NCBI RefSeq assembly: GCF_024508295.1 | Contig: NZ_CP101990.1 | Coordinates: 2,604,001-2,668,000, forward strand | Length of the DNA stretch: 64,000 bases | Reading direction: 5' to 3' | DNA from: Aeromicrobium duanguangcaii | GTDB taxonomy: Bacteria; Actinomycetota; Actinomycetes; Propionibacteriales; Nocardioidaceae | Shown here: piece after piece, positions 37,334 to 49,843 of the stretch | Numbering within the stretch: the stretch's first letter is position 1 | Layout: each line of letters opens with the position of its first letter | Notes under the pieces: generated by a model | Told to the model about the DNA's origin: nothing | Database searches by the model: none | The model's input: only the letters and a program-made list of their open reading frames with translations | Position numbers and translations under genes: made by a program

Positions 37334-39447
37334 TCAGGCGTCGCCGCGCAGGCGAGCCAGCAGGTCGAGCGCGGAGTCGGCGATGACCGTGCCGGGCAGG
37401 AACACCGCGGCAGCGCCCATCTGCTTGAGGGTCGCGACGTCGTCGGGCGGGATGACCCCGCCGATGACGACCATGATGTCGGGGCGACCCTGCTCCTCGA
37501 GCGCGGCCTTCAGCGCCGGCAGCAGCGTGAGGTGACCCGCCGCGAGGGACGAGACCCCCACGACGTGGACGTCGGCGTCGACCGCCTGCTGGGCGACCTC
37601 CTCCGGCGTCGAGAACAGCGGGCCCACGTCGACGTCGAAGCCCATGTCGGCGAACGCCGTGACGATGACCTTCTGGCCGCGGTCGTGGCCGTCCTGGCCC
37701 ATCTTGGCCACGAGGATGCGCGGGCGACGGCCCTCGGCACGCTCGAACTCGTCGGTGGCCTCGATGACCTCGGCGACGTTGCCCGCCTGGCCGGCTTCGG
37801 TGCGGTACACACCCGAGATCGTACGGATGACGGCTTGGTGGCGCCCGTAGACCTTCTCGAGGGCGTCGCTGATCTCGCCGACCGTGGCCTTGGCGCGGGC
37901 CGCGTCGACGGCCAGCTTCAGCAGGTTGCCGTCCATCGAGCCCTCGCCGCCGGACTGCTGGGCGCCGCGCTCGGCCGAGGCCGTCAGCGCGTCCAGCGCA
38001 CGGCGGACGTCGTCGTCGTTGCGCTCGGCGCGCAGGCGCTCGAGCTTGGCGATCTGCGAGACCAGCACGGCCTTGTTGTCGACCTTGAGGACCTCGAAGG
38101 GCTCCTCGTCGGGAACGCGGTAGGTGTTGACGCCGATGACGGACTGCTGACCGGAGTCGATCCGGGCCTGCGTGCGGGCCGCGGCCTCCTCGATGCGCAT
38201 CTTCGGGATGCCCTCGTCGATGGCCTTGGCCATGCCGCCGGCCGCCTCGACCTCCTGGATGTGCGCCCAGGCCCGGTTCGCGAGGTCGTGCGTCAGCTTC
38301 TCGACGTAGTACGAGCCGGCCCACGGGTCGATCGTCTGGGTCGTGCCCGACTCCTGCTGCAGCAGCAGCTGGGTGTTGCGCGCGATGCGGGCGCTGAAGT
38401 CGGTGGGCAGCGCGATGGCCTCGTCGAGGGCGTTGGTGTGCAGGCTCTGGGTGTGACCCTGCGTGGCCGCCATCGCCTCGATCGCGGTGCGGCCGACGTT
38501 GTTGTAGACGTCCTGCGCCGTGAGGCTCCAGCCCGAGGTCTGCGAGTGCGTGCGCAGGCTCAGCGACTTGGGGTTCTTCGGGTCGAAGTCGCTGACCAGC
38601 CGCGCCCACAGGGCACGGGCGGCGCGCAGCTTGGCGACCTCCATGAAGAAGTTCATGCCGATCGCCCAGAAGAAGCTCAGTCGCGGGGCGAACGCGTCGA
38701 TGTCCAGGCCCACGTCCAGGCCGGCGCGGATGTACTCGACGCCGTCGGCCAGCGTGTAGGCCAGTTCGAGGTCGTTCGTCGCCCCGGCCTCCTGGATGTG
38801 ATAGCCGGAGATCGAGATGGAGTTGAACCGCGGCATCTTGGCCGCCGTGTACGCGAAGATGTCGGAGATGATCCGCATCGAGGGCGCCGGCGGGTAGATG
38901 TACGTGTTCCGGACCATGAACTCCTTGAGGATGTCGTTCTGGATGGTCCCGGTCAGCTGCTCGGGCTTCACGCCCTGCTCCTCGGCCGCCACGATGAACA
39001 GCGCCAGCACCGGCAGCACCGCGCCGTTCATCGTCATCGAGACGCTCATCTGGTCCAGGGGGATGCCCTCGAACAGCGTGCGCGTGTCGTAGATCGAGTC
39101 GATCGCGACACCGGCCATGCCGACGTCGCCGACGACGCGCGGGTTGTCGGAGTCGTAGCCGCGGTGGGTCGCCAGGTCGAACGCGACCGACAGGCCCTTC
39201 TGGCCGGCGGCCAGGTTGCGGCGGTAGAACGCGTTGGACTCCTCGGCGGTGGAGAAGCCCGCGTACTGGCGGATCGTCCACGGCTGGGTCGTGTACATCG
39301 CCGGGTACGGACCGCGCAGGAACGGGGTCAGGCCCGGGTAGGTGTCGAGCGCGTCGAGGCCGGCCAGGTCATCGGGCGTGTACAGCCGCTTGACCGGGAT
39401 GCCCTCGGGGCTCTGCCACGGCTCTCCGGCGAAGCTCTGGGGGGTGC

Positions 39448-39451
<4 letters not shown>
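37334..39451 (-). CDS. mutB: Methylmalonyl-CoA mutase large (alpha) subunit
   Basis: 705 aa. The adenosylcobalamin-dependent mutase links propionyl-CoA breakdown to succinyl-CoA. The TIM-barrel domain has [20 protein letters not shown] and [16 protein letters not shown]. The C-terminal B12 domain has the base-off motif [14 protein letters not shown] with its lower-ligand His, then [11 protein letters not shown] and VVIGGVIP. The ATG overlaps the mutA stop (ATGA). This subunit is the catalytic one. The symbol follows the mutAB convention. Confidence 0.97.
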
Positions 39452-42419
<2,968 letters not shown>

Positions 42420-42428
42420 CGGTTTCCG

Positions 42429-42947
42429 TCAGTCGACGACGGTGCCGGTGCGGTGCAGCTCGCGGTGCTCCTCGTAGATCGCCGCGTTGATGTGCAGCGT
42501 GGCGACCTCGTCGTCGGTCAGCTCACGGCGGACCTTGCCGGGGACACCGGCCACGAGGGAGCGCGGCGGGATGACGGCGCCCTGCGGCACCAGCGCGTTC
42601 GCGGCGATGAGGCACTCGTCACCGATCTCGGCCCCGTTGAGGATCGTCGCGCCCATGCCGACCAGGACGTGATCGCCGACGGTGGCACCGTGGATGATCG
42701 CGCCGTGGCCCACCGAGACGCCCTCGCCGAGGGTCAGCGGCTTGCCCTGGTCGACGTGGAAGACGCAGTTGTCCTGCACGTTGCTGCGCGGCCCGATCGT
42801 GATCGGCTCGTTGTCGGCACGCAGGACGGCGCCGTACCAGACGCTGGCGCCCTCCTCCAGGACGACCGATCCCACCAGGGTGGCGGTGGGGGCGACGAAC
42901 GCCGACTCGTGGACCTGCGGTGACCTGTCTCCCAGAGCGATCTTCAT
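42429..42947 (-). CDS. Gamma-carbonic anhydrase family protein
   Basis: 172 aa left-handed beta-helix built of hexapeptide repeats. Metal-ligand histidines are in DNCVFHVDQGKPL and VSVGHGAIIHGATVG, as in the YrdA/PaaY/gamma-CA group. It is either a true carbonic anhydrase or a thioesterase-type relative. TACGGT (42954-42959) lies 6 bases upstream of the ATG, inside the stop region of the next gene, so it has a promoter of its own. Confidence 0.92.
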   Translation of the reverse strand: MKIALGDRSPQVHESAFVAPTATLVGSVVLEEGASVWYGAVLRADNEPITIGPRSNVQDNCVFHVDQGKPLTLGEGVSVGHGAIIHGATVGDHVLVGMGATILNGAEIGDECLIAANALVPQGAVIPPRSLVAGVPGKVRRELTDDEVATLHINAAIYEEHRELHRTGTVVD

Positions 42948-42951
42948 GGCG

Positions 42952-43989
42952 TCACCGTAGCGCCCGGCGCGAGCCTCCCGAACGGCCCCGGCGGACCACG
43001 AGGAACACCACCAGCACCAGGAGGCCGGCGACGCCGATCCCGCCCAGGACGAGGGTCCGGCTGTCGACCGAGTCGTCCGCGACCGTCGTCGCCGGCACGG
43101 TGGACGACGACGGCTCGGCAGTGGCGGTCGGCACCGTGGCCAGACCCTCGGTCGCGCCCTCCCCCGTCGGAAGCGTGAGCCGGTACAGGGGCGAGTCGCT
43201 GCCCTCACTGCCGACGAGGACGGCGCCGTCGGACACGAACGCCACGGTCTCGGACTGCTCCAGCGACGGAAGCGGGCCGCTGCCGACGACGCTCCACTCA
43301 GTGGGATCGACCGACCACAGCGTGCCGTAGGACAACAGCGCGACCCGCGACCCGTCCGGCGAGTAGGCGCCGTCGGTCACCAGCGCCGGCAGATCCTCCG
43401 CCGTCTTTCGGAACCGGGCGGTTCGCGTGTCGTCGAGATCGCCCTCGGAGAGCGTCAGGACCTCCGCACCGGCGAGCGTCTTCGTGACGACCTGCAGCCG
43501 GTCGGACGACGGCGGGGCCAGCAGCGCCTCGACGTCGGCGGGACCGCCCTCGAGAGAGACGGGGAACCGGCGGGCGTCGACCGTGGCGGTGGTGCGGCCG
43601 GGCTCATCGATCGCGTAGAGGGCGAGGTCGTCGCGCTCGCGCCCGTTGTCGCCGACGTCCCCGATCCACAGGGTGCCGTCGCGCAGCGCCAGCGCCTCGA
43701 CGTCGCGGAACTCGGCGCGGACGGTCGTGACTCCCACGACCGCACCGGACGTGAGGTCGACCGCGAACACCTCGGCGGCGTTGCCCGAGTCGTTGACCGT
43801 GTAGGCCAGATCGTCCTCGGTGGTGCTGACGGCCAACCCGCTCGACTCGGTGATCCGGGAGTCCGAGAGCGTCGTCACGGGCTCGGCGACCGCGGCGTCG
43901 GCGCGATCGATCAGCGATGCCACGACGACCACGGCGATCAGGGCGATCAGCAGTCCGGGGATCAGCAACCGGCGATGGCGGGGGTTCAC
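42952..43989 (-). CDS. Anchored extracytoplasmic beta-propeller-like protein
   Basis: 345 aa. An N-terminal signal anchor (LLIPGLLIALIAVVVVASL) leads to an outer domain with repeated blade-like strands (SSGLAVSTTEDDLAYTVND, ALRDGTLWIGDVGDN, DGAYSPDGSRVALLSYG). A Ser/Thr/Pro linker follows (about 285-310), then a C-terminal helix (about 313-335) with an Arg-rich tail. The shape resembles sortase-free surface proteins held at both ends. The function is unknown. It precedes the carbonic anhydrase gene by 4 bases. Confidence 0.75.
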   Translation of the reverse strand: MNPRHRRLLIPGLLIALIAVVVVASLIDRADAAVAEPVTTLSDSRITESSGLAVSTTEDDLAYTVNDSGNAAEVFAVDLTSGAVVGVTTVRAEFRDVEALALRDGTLWIGDVGDNGRERDDLALYAIDEPGRTTATVDARRFPVSLEGGPADVEALLAPPSSDRLQVVTKTLAGAEVLTLSEGDLDDTRTARFRKTAEDLPALVTDGAYSPDGSRVALLSYGTLWSVDPTEWSVVGSGPLPSLEQSETVAFVSDGAVLVGSEGSDSPLYRLTLPTGEGATEGLATVPTATAEPSSSTVPATTVADDSVDSRTLVLGGIGVAGLLVLVVFLVVRRGRSGGSRRALR

Positions 43990-44030
43990 ACGCTCACCTT
44001 CGCTCCCCGGCTGCGGGCTATCGTGGGGGC

Positions 44031-44525
44031 ATGGCCAGTACGAAGCGACCGCGCATCCCCGACCTGGGACGCCCCGAGGTCACGGAGCTGGAGTTCGGCC
44101 GCACGACCCATCGGGTGGCGGAGGTCGAGCCCATGGACGTCGACGGCGTGCGCACGATGACCATCGGCACGATCGGCTGGGGCATCGTGGCCATCGCCCT
44201 GCTGCCGTTCTGGGGCAACCTGCAGGACCAGGGCCGCACCTGGTGGCTCTGGACGGCGATCGCCGGCCTGGGCCTGGGCCTCATGGGCATCGAGTACTGC
44301 AAGCGCCGGCGTGACGCGCTGCTGGAGCGTCAGGCGGAGGCGCCCGAGGCGAAGAAGACGCCCGAGGTCACGAAGACGCCGAGGGCCGAGAAGGCCCCCA
44401 AGACCGCGAAGACTCCCAAGACCGAGAAGACCCGCGCCCCGGGCGCTCAGCAGGCCGAGGTCGCGCCGCCCGCCGAGAGCAGCGAGCCGACCGAGCGACC
44501 CATCGGACGGCGTCGCAGGAACTGA
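44031..44525 (+). CDS. DUF2530 domain-containing membrane protein
   Basis: 164 aa. The DUF2530 core is PMDVDGVRTMTIGTIGWGIV, then a second span (WWLWTAIAGLGLGLMGIEYC). The C-terminal tail is a low-complexity Lys/Thr/Pro/Glu repeat (TPKTEKT-like units), probably disordered and cytoplasmic. TATCGT (44019-44024) lies 6 bases before the ATG. DUF2530, DUF3027 and a cold-shock gene are often neighbours in actinobacteria, as here. The function is unknown. Confidence 0.87.
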   Translation: MASTKRPRIPDLGRPEVTELEFGRTTHRVAEVEPMDVDGVRTMTIGTIGWGIVAIALLPFWGNLQDQGRTWWLWTAIAGLGLGLMGIEYCKRRRDALLERQAEAPEAKKTPEVTKTPRAEKAPKTAKTPKTEKTRAPGAQQAEVAPPAESSEPTERPIGRRRRN

Positions 44526-44565
44526 GGCCCCACGGCCTCGCACCATCGCAGCACGCACGACCGGC

Positions 44566-45288
44566 TCAGAACTCCTCGACCTGCACGCTGATCGTGTCGT
44601 AGACCGGGTCCGGCAGCTTCGAGGCCGACGACGAGCGCTTGGGCCGGCCGCCCGAGTGCGCACCGCACCCGTGGGTCAGCGCGACGACGCGTCCGTCGGC
44701 GTTCGCCATCTTGTTCGCGCACACGCCGAACCGGTCGGACAGGTCGCCGGCCAGGGAGACGAGGAACCCGCACGTGCCGCACGTGCCGGGGGCCTGCTTG
44801 GCGATCGGCGTGTCGGGACCGGCGTCGCCCTCGTACCAGCGCTCGGCGGCGTCCTCGCGTCCTTCGAGCGAGAGGACCCACTCGCGGCCGAGGCCGATCT
44901 CGCGGGCGAAGTGACGGTCGACCACGCCGGCGCCGTCGCCGTCACCGGCCGACCAGGCCGGGACCAGTCGGATGTCGTCCTCCTCGGGCGGCAGCACGTC
45001 GCCGGGACCGAGGTCGCCGGGACGGATGCGCTCGCGGTACGGCGTCCACGCGGGAGCGACGATCGCCTCGTCGCCGGGCAGCAGCACGATGTCGTTGACG
45101 GTGGCGTGCTCGTCCAGCACGCAGAGGCTGACGGCCCAGTACCAACCCCGGTATCCGGGCAGCAGGCACGCGAAGCGCTCGGTGAGCAGGCCCGGCGCCT
45201 CCTCGGTCGTGCCGAGGTGATCGCCGACGGTGCCGACGTCGACGCTCTCGTCGAGGGCGGCTCGGGCGTGGGAGGTCACCGTGCTCAT
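44566..45288 (-). CDS. DUF3027 domain-containing protein
   Basis: 240 aa, soluble. The N-terminal half has GYRGWYWAVSLCVLDEH and VLLPGDEAIVAPAWTPYRER. A zinc-finger-like part follows with GTCGTCGFLVSL and FGVCANKMANADGRVV, ending HGCGAHS. The family is actinobacterial and uncharacterised. GACAAT (45295-45300) lies 6 bases before the ATG. It is convergent with the DUF2530 gene. Confidence 0.88.
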   Translation of the reverse strand: MSTVTSHARAALDESVDVGTVGDHLGTTEEAPGLLTERFACLLPGYRGWYWAVSLCVLDEHATVNDIVLLPGDEAIVAPAWTPYRERIRPGDLGPGDVLPPEEDDIRLVPAWSAGDGDGAGVVDRHFAREIGLGREWVLSLEGREDAAERWYEGDAGPDTPIAKQAPGTCGTCGFLVSLAGDLSDRFGVCANKMANADGRVVALTHGCGAHSGGRPKRSSSASKLPDPVYDTISVQVEEF

Positions 45289-45345
45289 GCCCCGATTGTC
45301 CCTCACGGGCCCATACCGGACCAACCCGGCCGGTCCGCCGGAGGG

Positions 45346-46263
45346 TCAGGGCACGAGCACGGCCGCCAGGACGACGAGCACGGGCAGCGACGCCACCGTC
45401 GTCACCGCCACGCAGTCGCGGGCCAGCACCGTCGCGTGCCCGAACCGTGAGGCGTACACGAAGACGTTCTGGGCGGTCGGCAGCGCCGCCATCAGGGTGA
45501 CCCCGGCGGTCTCGTGCGCGCTGAGGTCCAGCGCGTACCGGGCCACGACATAGGCGACGAGCGGCTGCCACGCGAGCTTGAGCACGGAGACGAAGGCGAC
45601 CTCGCGACCGTTGCCGTGTCCGACCCGGGGCCCGAAGCGCAGCGCGACGCCGTAGGCCAGCAGGGCGCTGGGAATGGCCATCGCCCCGAGCAGCGAGATC
45701 GGCTCGGCCACGACGCGCGGCAGGTCCACGTGCGCCAGGGACACCAGCACGCCGATGACGGCCGCGACCGAGACCGGGTTGCGCAGCCCCGCCTGGACGA
45801 ACGACCACGGGGTGGCCCGGACGCCGGCCTCCATGCTGAGGAAGGTCAGCGCCAGCGGCGCGTAGATCGTCAGCTGCAGCACCATGGTGGGCAGCGCGAA
45901 CGCCGCGTCGCCCAGCACGAAGCCCGCGATCGGGAGCCCGAGGTACCCGGCGTTGGCGTACGAGGACGACAGACCGCCCACCACGGCGTCGCGCCGCGAG
46001 CGGCCGCGCCAGCGGGCCCACGGCAGGTAGACCGCGAGGGTGCCCACGACGGCGGCGACGGCGACCACGAACCACGGGCCGAAGACCGTGCCGAGATCGG
46101 TCGAGCCCAGGACGTCGATCAGCAGCGCCGGGGTGGCGACGAAGTAGACCAGCCGGGACAGCACGACCTGGCTGGCCGCGTCGAGCACCCCCGTCGCGGC
46201 CAGGACGTAGCCCACCGCGATGAGCGCGCCGATGACCGCGAAGCCCTCGAGCGCGCCGGTCAC
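45346..46263 (-). CDS. AEC family transporter (auxin efflux carrier type)
   Basis: 305 aa with about ten hydrophobic spans in two halves (GYVLAATGVLDAASQVVLSR, SSYANAGYLGLPIAGFVLGD, AALPTAQNVFVYASRFG). The polar Asn-Ala-Gly and Pro-Thr-Ala-Gln-Asn breaks in the membrane are typical of the AEC/BASS fold. It exports organic acids or similar anions; the substrate is unknown. The GTG lies 4 bases after the cold-shock gene stop. Confidence 0.9.
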   Translation of the reverse strand: MTGALEGFAVIGALIAVGYVLAATGVLDAASQVVLSRLVYFVATPALLIDVLGSTDLGTVFGPWFVVAVAAVVGTLAVYLPWARWRGRSRRDAVVGGLSSSYANAGYLGLPIAGFVLGDAAFALPTMVLQLTIYAPLALTFLSMEAGVRATPWSFVQAGLRNPVSVAAVIGVLVSLAHVDLPRVVAEPISLLGAMAIPSALLAYGVALRFGPRVGHGNGREVAFVSVLKLAWQPLVAYVVARYALDLSAHETAGVTLMAALPTAQNVFVYASRFGHATVLARDCVAVTTVASLPVLVVLAAVLVP

Positions 46264-46267
46264 CCGA

Positions 46268-46663
46268 TCAAGAGTCGAGGTCGGCCGCGAGGCGGCGCAG
46301 CAGCTGCGCGACCTGATGGGCGCGCTTGCCCTCGGGGTGACGGCCGTGCCGGTACCCCTCGCCCAGTCCGTCGAGGAGATTCACGAGGTCCTCGACGATG
46401 ACGACCATCTCCTCGGGCGACTTGCGTCGCGCCTGGGCCTGCGCCTGGGCGACCGAGGGGGTCGGGTCGAGCACGCGCACCTGGAGCGCCTGGTCGCCAC
46501 GACGGCCGGCGGCGATGCCGAACTCGACGCGCGTGCCGGCCTTGAGCGTGGTGACGCCGTCGGGGAGCGCGTCCGAGCGCACGTAGACGTCGTCGCCGTC
46601 CTCACGACTGAGGAAACCGAACCCCTTCTCGGGGTCGTACCACTTCACCTTGCCGGTGGGCAT
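46268..46663 (-). CDS. Cold-shock domain protein with C-terminal extension
   Basis: 131 aa. The cold-shock domain (1-66) has GKVKWYDPEKGFGFLSREDG and DVYVRSDAL, with RNP1-like GFGFLS; the second motif starts VYV with Arg instead of the usual His. A helical, basic C-terminal extension (about 70-131) is typical of the longer actinobacterial CSPs. It likely binds RNA. The ATG has AAAGGAA upstream, and a TAGACT further up suggests a led transcript. It is the first gene of csp-AEC. Confidence 0.93.
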   Translation of the reverse strand: MPTGKVKWYDPEKGFGFLSREDGDDVYVRSDALPDGVTTLKAGTRVEFGIAAGRRGDQALQVRVLDPTPSVAQAQAQARRKSPEEMVVIVEDLVNLLDGLGEGYRHGRHPEGKRAHQVAQLLRRLAADLDS

Positions 46664-46749
46664 GACCGTTCCTTTGCGTTCGCCGAGTGCAACGTCTGCA
46701 GTCTAGTGGCCTGCGGGCCCCGAGCGGGTCCCGCTGCTGCCCGGATCCG

Positions 46750-47736
46750 TCACGGCTCCGTGTCGTCGTCGCTGTCGAAGTCGACGGAGATGGTCTGGAA
46801 TCCCTTGTGCCGCTGCATCCGCGCGTACTGCGCGTAGGCGCGTCGGTCGCCCTCGGTGAGCACCACGTTGTCGGTGAAGGGAGTCAGCAGGGCGCGAGGA
46901 TAGAGCCGGCGCCGGCGCACGACGTTGATCTCCAGGCCCATCACGATGATCGAGGTCAGCAGGAACAGCAGGGCGAGCAGGCCGAGCACGAGCGCGAAGG
47001 TCTGGTTCATCGACGACGCCCGGACGATGACGCGCTGCACGTACGCGTCGCCCGCGAACTGCAGCAGCTGCCAGCCCAGCGCGCAGAACAGCGAGCCCGG
47101 CAGCACCGATCGCCACGACGCCCGGCGCAGGCTCACGAGCTTGAAGATCGTGATGAAGATGCCCCACGACACGAGCAGGCCGATGAGGCGGACCAGCAGG
47201 CCGAGGTCGGGCAGGTGGTCGATGCCGACGACCTGCGGGTTGTCCACGAGCGACTGGACGACCGCGATGACGCCGATGCCGAGGCCGCCGATGCTCAGCA
47301 CCACGACGCTGCGCAGTCGCATCATGATCGGGTTCGGCCGGCTGTTGCGGGGCACGCCCCACGCCACGTTCCCGGCGTTCTGGGTGGACTGGCCGACCCC
47401 GAGCGCGCCGTAGAGCGCGGCGAGCGTGCCGACGATGATCGCCGAGGTGCTGCCGGTGAGACCCTCCGGGCGCCCCAGCTGGTCACCGACGATCGGGAAC
47501 TGGCCCAGCGCGGTGTCGAGCAGCTTCTGCTGCAGCTCGAGGTCGCCCTGCAGCACGAAGCCCAGGACCGAGGTGGCGATCAGCATCAGCGGGAAGATCG
47601 CGATGAAGGCGTAGTACGTCATGATCGCCGCCAGGTAGGGACCCTGGTCGTCGAAGAACTTGTAGACGACCGCGATCGGGAACCCGACGACCGGGTGGGC
47701 GCGCTGAAAGCGGTCCAGCCGGGCGACGATGCTCAT
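46750..47736 (-). CDS. YihY/BrkB family inner membrane protein
   Basis: 328 aa with six spans: YLAAIMTYYAFIAIFPLMLI, IIVGTLAALYGALGVG, SWGIFITIFKLVSLRRASWR, ALVLGLLALLFLLTSIIVMG. It was formerly mislabelled ribonuclease BN. The C-terminal tail is acidic. The function is unclear. The ATG overlaps the upstream toxin-like gene's stop (ATGA), so the two are coupled. Confidence 0.9.
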   Translation of the reverse strand: MSIVARLDRFQRAHPVVGFPIAVVYKFFDDQGPYLAAIMTYYAFIAIFPLMLIATSVLGFVLQGDLELQQKLLDTALGQFPIVGDQLGRPEGLTGSTSAIIVGTLAALYGALGVGQSTQNAGNVAWGVPRNSRPNPIMMRLRSVVVLSIGGLGIGVIAVVQSLVDNPQVVGIDHLPDLGLLVRLIGLLVSWGIFITIFKLVSLRRASWRSVLPGSLFCALGWQLLQFAGDAYVQRVIVRASSMNQTFALVLGLLALLFLLTSIIVMGLEINVVRRRRLYPRALLTPFTDNVVLTEGDRRAYAQYARMQRHKGFQTISVDFDSDDDTEP

Positions 47737-48191
47737 GGCAGGTATTGTCGCGCAGCGCGCAGGACCTGCTCGTACACCTCGCGGGGAAGAACGGCGCCTT
47801 CTCGGCGGACGTCGTCCTCGCGCACCTCGATGAGGCGGTTGAGCCGGACCTCGCTGGGCCGGCCCTGCGCGTCCCACGGACCCGATCCGATGTCCATCCA
47901 GAACCGCCCGGCCCGCGCCTCCTGGGCGGCGTCGCGGTCGTGGTCCTTCGACGTCATCTGCAGGGCCACGAGTGTCGCGTCCGGACGGCGGCCGATCAGC
48001 AGGACGGGCCGGTCCTTGCCGCGGCGGGGGTCGTCCTCGTAGGGCACCCAGGTCCAGACGACCTCGCCCGGATCGGGGCGCCCGTCATGGTCGCCCGCCC
48101 ACGTCGTGTCGAGCCCGCGGGCAGGCGGCACGGCGAGGCGTCCCGCGCCGACCAGCCGCCGCAGGACACCCGCCAGGCCCCGTCGGGGCAC
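47733..48191 (-). CDS. PemK/MazF-like protein without a visible antitoxin
   Basis: 152 aa. The PemK/MazF beta-barrel core is seen as PGEVVWTWVPYEDDPRRGKD, RPVLLIGRR and TLVALQMTSKDH. It has a 40-residue basic N-terminal extension (GLAGVLRRLVGAGRLAV). No small antitoxin gene is next to it. It starts 4 bases after the acyl-CoA synthetase stop and overlaps yihY by ATGA, so it is the middle gene of a three-gene operon. It may be a housekeeping RNase or a non-toxic relative. Confidence 0.82.
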   Translation of the reverse strand: MPRRGLAGVLRRLVGAGRLAVPPARGLDTTWAGDHDGRPDPGEVVWTWVPYEDDPRRGKDRPVLLIGRRPDATLVALQMTSKDHDRDAAQEARAGRFWMDIGSGPWDAQGRPSEVRLNRLIEVREDDVRREGAVLPREVYEQVLRAARQYLP

Positions 48192-48195
48192 CGTC

Positions 48196-49800
48196 TCAGA
48201 CTGTCGTCTCGAACGCGGGCAGCTGACGCTTCATGACCTTGCCCGTGGGGTTGCGCGGCAGGCTCTCGAGGAACATGACACCGCGCGGCACGGCGGAGCG
48301 GGCCACGTTGTCCTTCGCGAACTGCACGAGCTCGTCGGCGCTGACGTCGCTGCCCTCCTTGCGCACCACGTAGGCGGCCAGGCGCTGGCCCCACTCGGGG
48401 TCGGCGATGCCGGTGACGACCACGTCGGCCACCTCCGGGTGCTCGACGAGGCAGTCCTCGAGCTCGCGCGGGAAGACGTTCTCGCCGCCGGAGATGATCA
48501 TGTCGTCATCGCGGCCGGCCACGAACAGACGGCCCTCCTCGTCGAAGTAGCCGAGGTCGCCCGAGTCCATGAGTCCGGAGTGGAAGGACTTGTTGCGGCC
48601 GTCGGTGTACCCGCCGAAGGGCATGTCGTTCACGACGTGGATGACGCCGATGTCGCCCTGGGGGACCTCGTTGCCGTCGTGGTCGAGGATCTTGACCGTC
48701 GTGCGCCACGGGACCCTGCCGGCGGTGCCGGGAGCTGCCCGCAGGTCCTTCGGGTCGGCGATCGTGATCCAACTGGTCTCGGTCGCGCCGTAGAAGTTGT
48801 AGATGGAGTCGGTGAACATGTCCATGTAGTGCAGGGCCAGATCGCCGGCGAGGGCCGAGCCGCTGGACGCGGTGATCTTCAGGCTCGACACGTCGGTGTT
48901 CTTGACGACCTGCGGGTCGGCCTTGACCATGCGCTGGAGCATGAGCGGCACGACGACCAGGACCTCGACCTTGTACTTCTCGATGTCCTGCAGCGTCTGC
49001 TCGGGATTGAAGCGACGGCGGAACACGAACGTGGGACAGGTCGACAGGCCGAAGCCCAGGTTGATCAGGCCCCAGGAGTGGAACAGCGGCGCGCCGATCG
49101 CGACGACCGAGTTGCTGCGGTACGGAATCGAGCCGAAGAACGCCAGCACGGGCTTGAGGTCGTCGGGCTCCTTGCGCTTCGCACCCTTCGGCAGGCCGGT
49201 CGTGCCGGACGTGAAGATGATCATCTCGCCGTGCTTGGCCGGCAGCGGCTGATCGCCCGACGGCTTGCCGACGGTGGACGACTCGATTGAGGGCAGGTCG
49301 CCGGGAGCGTCCGCGTCGGCCCACGCCAGCATCAGCCGGCTGCGTCGCACGTCCTCGACGAGCGGCAGGAACTCCTGGTCGAGGATGAGCAGCTCGGCGC
49401 CCTCGCGCTCGGCCAGATCGGTCAGCTGGGCGCGGCTGGACATGGTGTTGAGCAACAGGACGCGGCCACCGAGCTGCACGACCGCGATGAGCGCGATCAC
49501 CAGGTAGCGGTGGTTGCGCGCCAGCACGGCGACGGAGTCGCCCGGCTGGAGCCCGCGGTCACGCAGGACCTCCGTGTACTGGTTGATCTGCGCGACGAGG
49601 TCCTCGTAGGTGATCTCGCCGGCGTCGTCCACGATCGCCACCTGCTTGGGGTAGCGCTTGGCGGCGGCGTTGACGCCGGACGGCAGACCAGGGCCCCACT
49701 TCTTGAGCTGACGGGCAGCACCGATCAACTTGTGCGGCGGCAGTGCCTTGATGACACCCATGCGCCGAAGGACCTTCATTTTGTAACCCAGATCACCCAT
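48196..49800 (-). CDS. Acyl-CoA synthetase (fatty-acid CoA ligase, ANL family)
   Basis: 534 aa. It activates an acid via acyl-AMP. Core motifs: P-loop MIIFTSGTTGLPKGAKR, NFYGATETSW, the LMDSGDLGYFDEEGRLFVAG hinge segment, and the C-terminal Lys in PRNPTGKVMKRQLP. The chain-length specificity cannot be read. The ATG at 49800 has TAGGCT (49808-49813) 7 bases upstream, which rejects the in-frame start at 49821. Confidence 0.93.
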   Translation of the reverse strand: MGDLGYKMKVLRRMGVIKALPPHKLIGAARQLKKWGPGLPSGVNAAAKRYPKQVAIVDDAGEITYEDLVAQINQYTEVLRDRGLQPGDSVAVLARNHRYLVIALIAVVQLGGRVLLLNTMSSRAQLTDLAEREGAELLILDQEFLPLVEDVRRSRLMLAWADADAPGDLPSIESSTVGKPSGDQPLPAKHGEMIIFTSGTTGLPKGAKRKEPDDLKPVLAFFGSIPYRSNSVVAIGAPLFHSWGLINLGFGLSTCPTFVFRRRFNPEQTLQDIEKYKVEVLVVVPLMLQRMVKADPQVVKNTDVSSLKITASSGSALAGDLALHYMDMFTDSIYNFYGATETSWITIADPKDLRAAPGTAGRVPWRTTVKILDHDGNEVPQGDIGVIHVVNDMPFGGYTDGRNKSFHSGLMDSGDLGYFDEEGRLFVAGRDDDMIISGGENVFPRELEDCLVEHPEVADVVVTGIADPEWGQRLAAYVVRKEGSDVSADELVQFAKDNVARSAVPRGVMFLESLPRNPTGKVMKRQLPAFETTV

Positions 49801-49807
49801 GGACCGG

Positions 49808-49813
49808 AGCCTA
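49808..49813 (-). promoter_or_regulatory. Probable -10 element for the acyl-CoA synthetase operon
   Basis: TAGGCT on the minus strand ends 7 bases before the ATG at 49800 and overlaps where a longer N terminus would be coded. Confidence 0.5.
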
Positions 49814-49843
49814 ACAGCCAAAAGGGCAGTATCCTGCCCGTTT

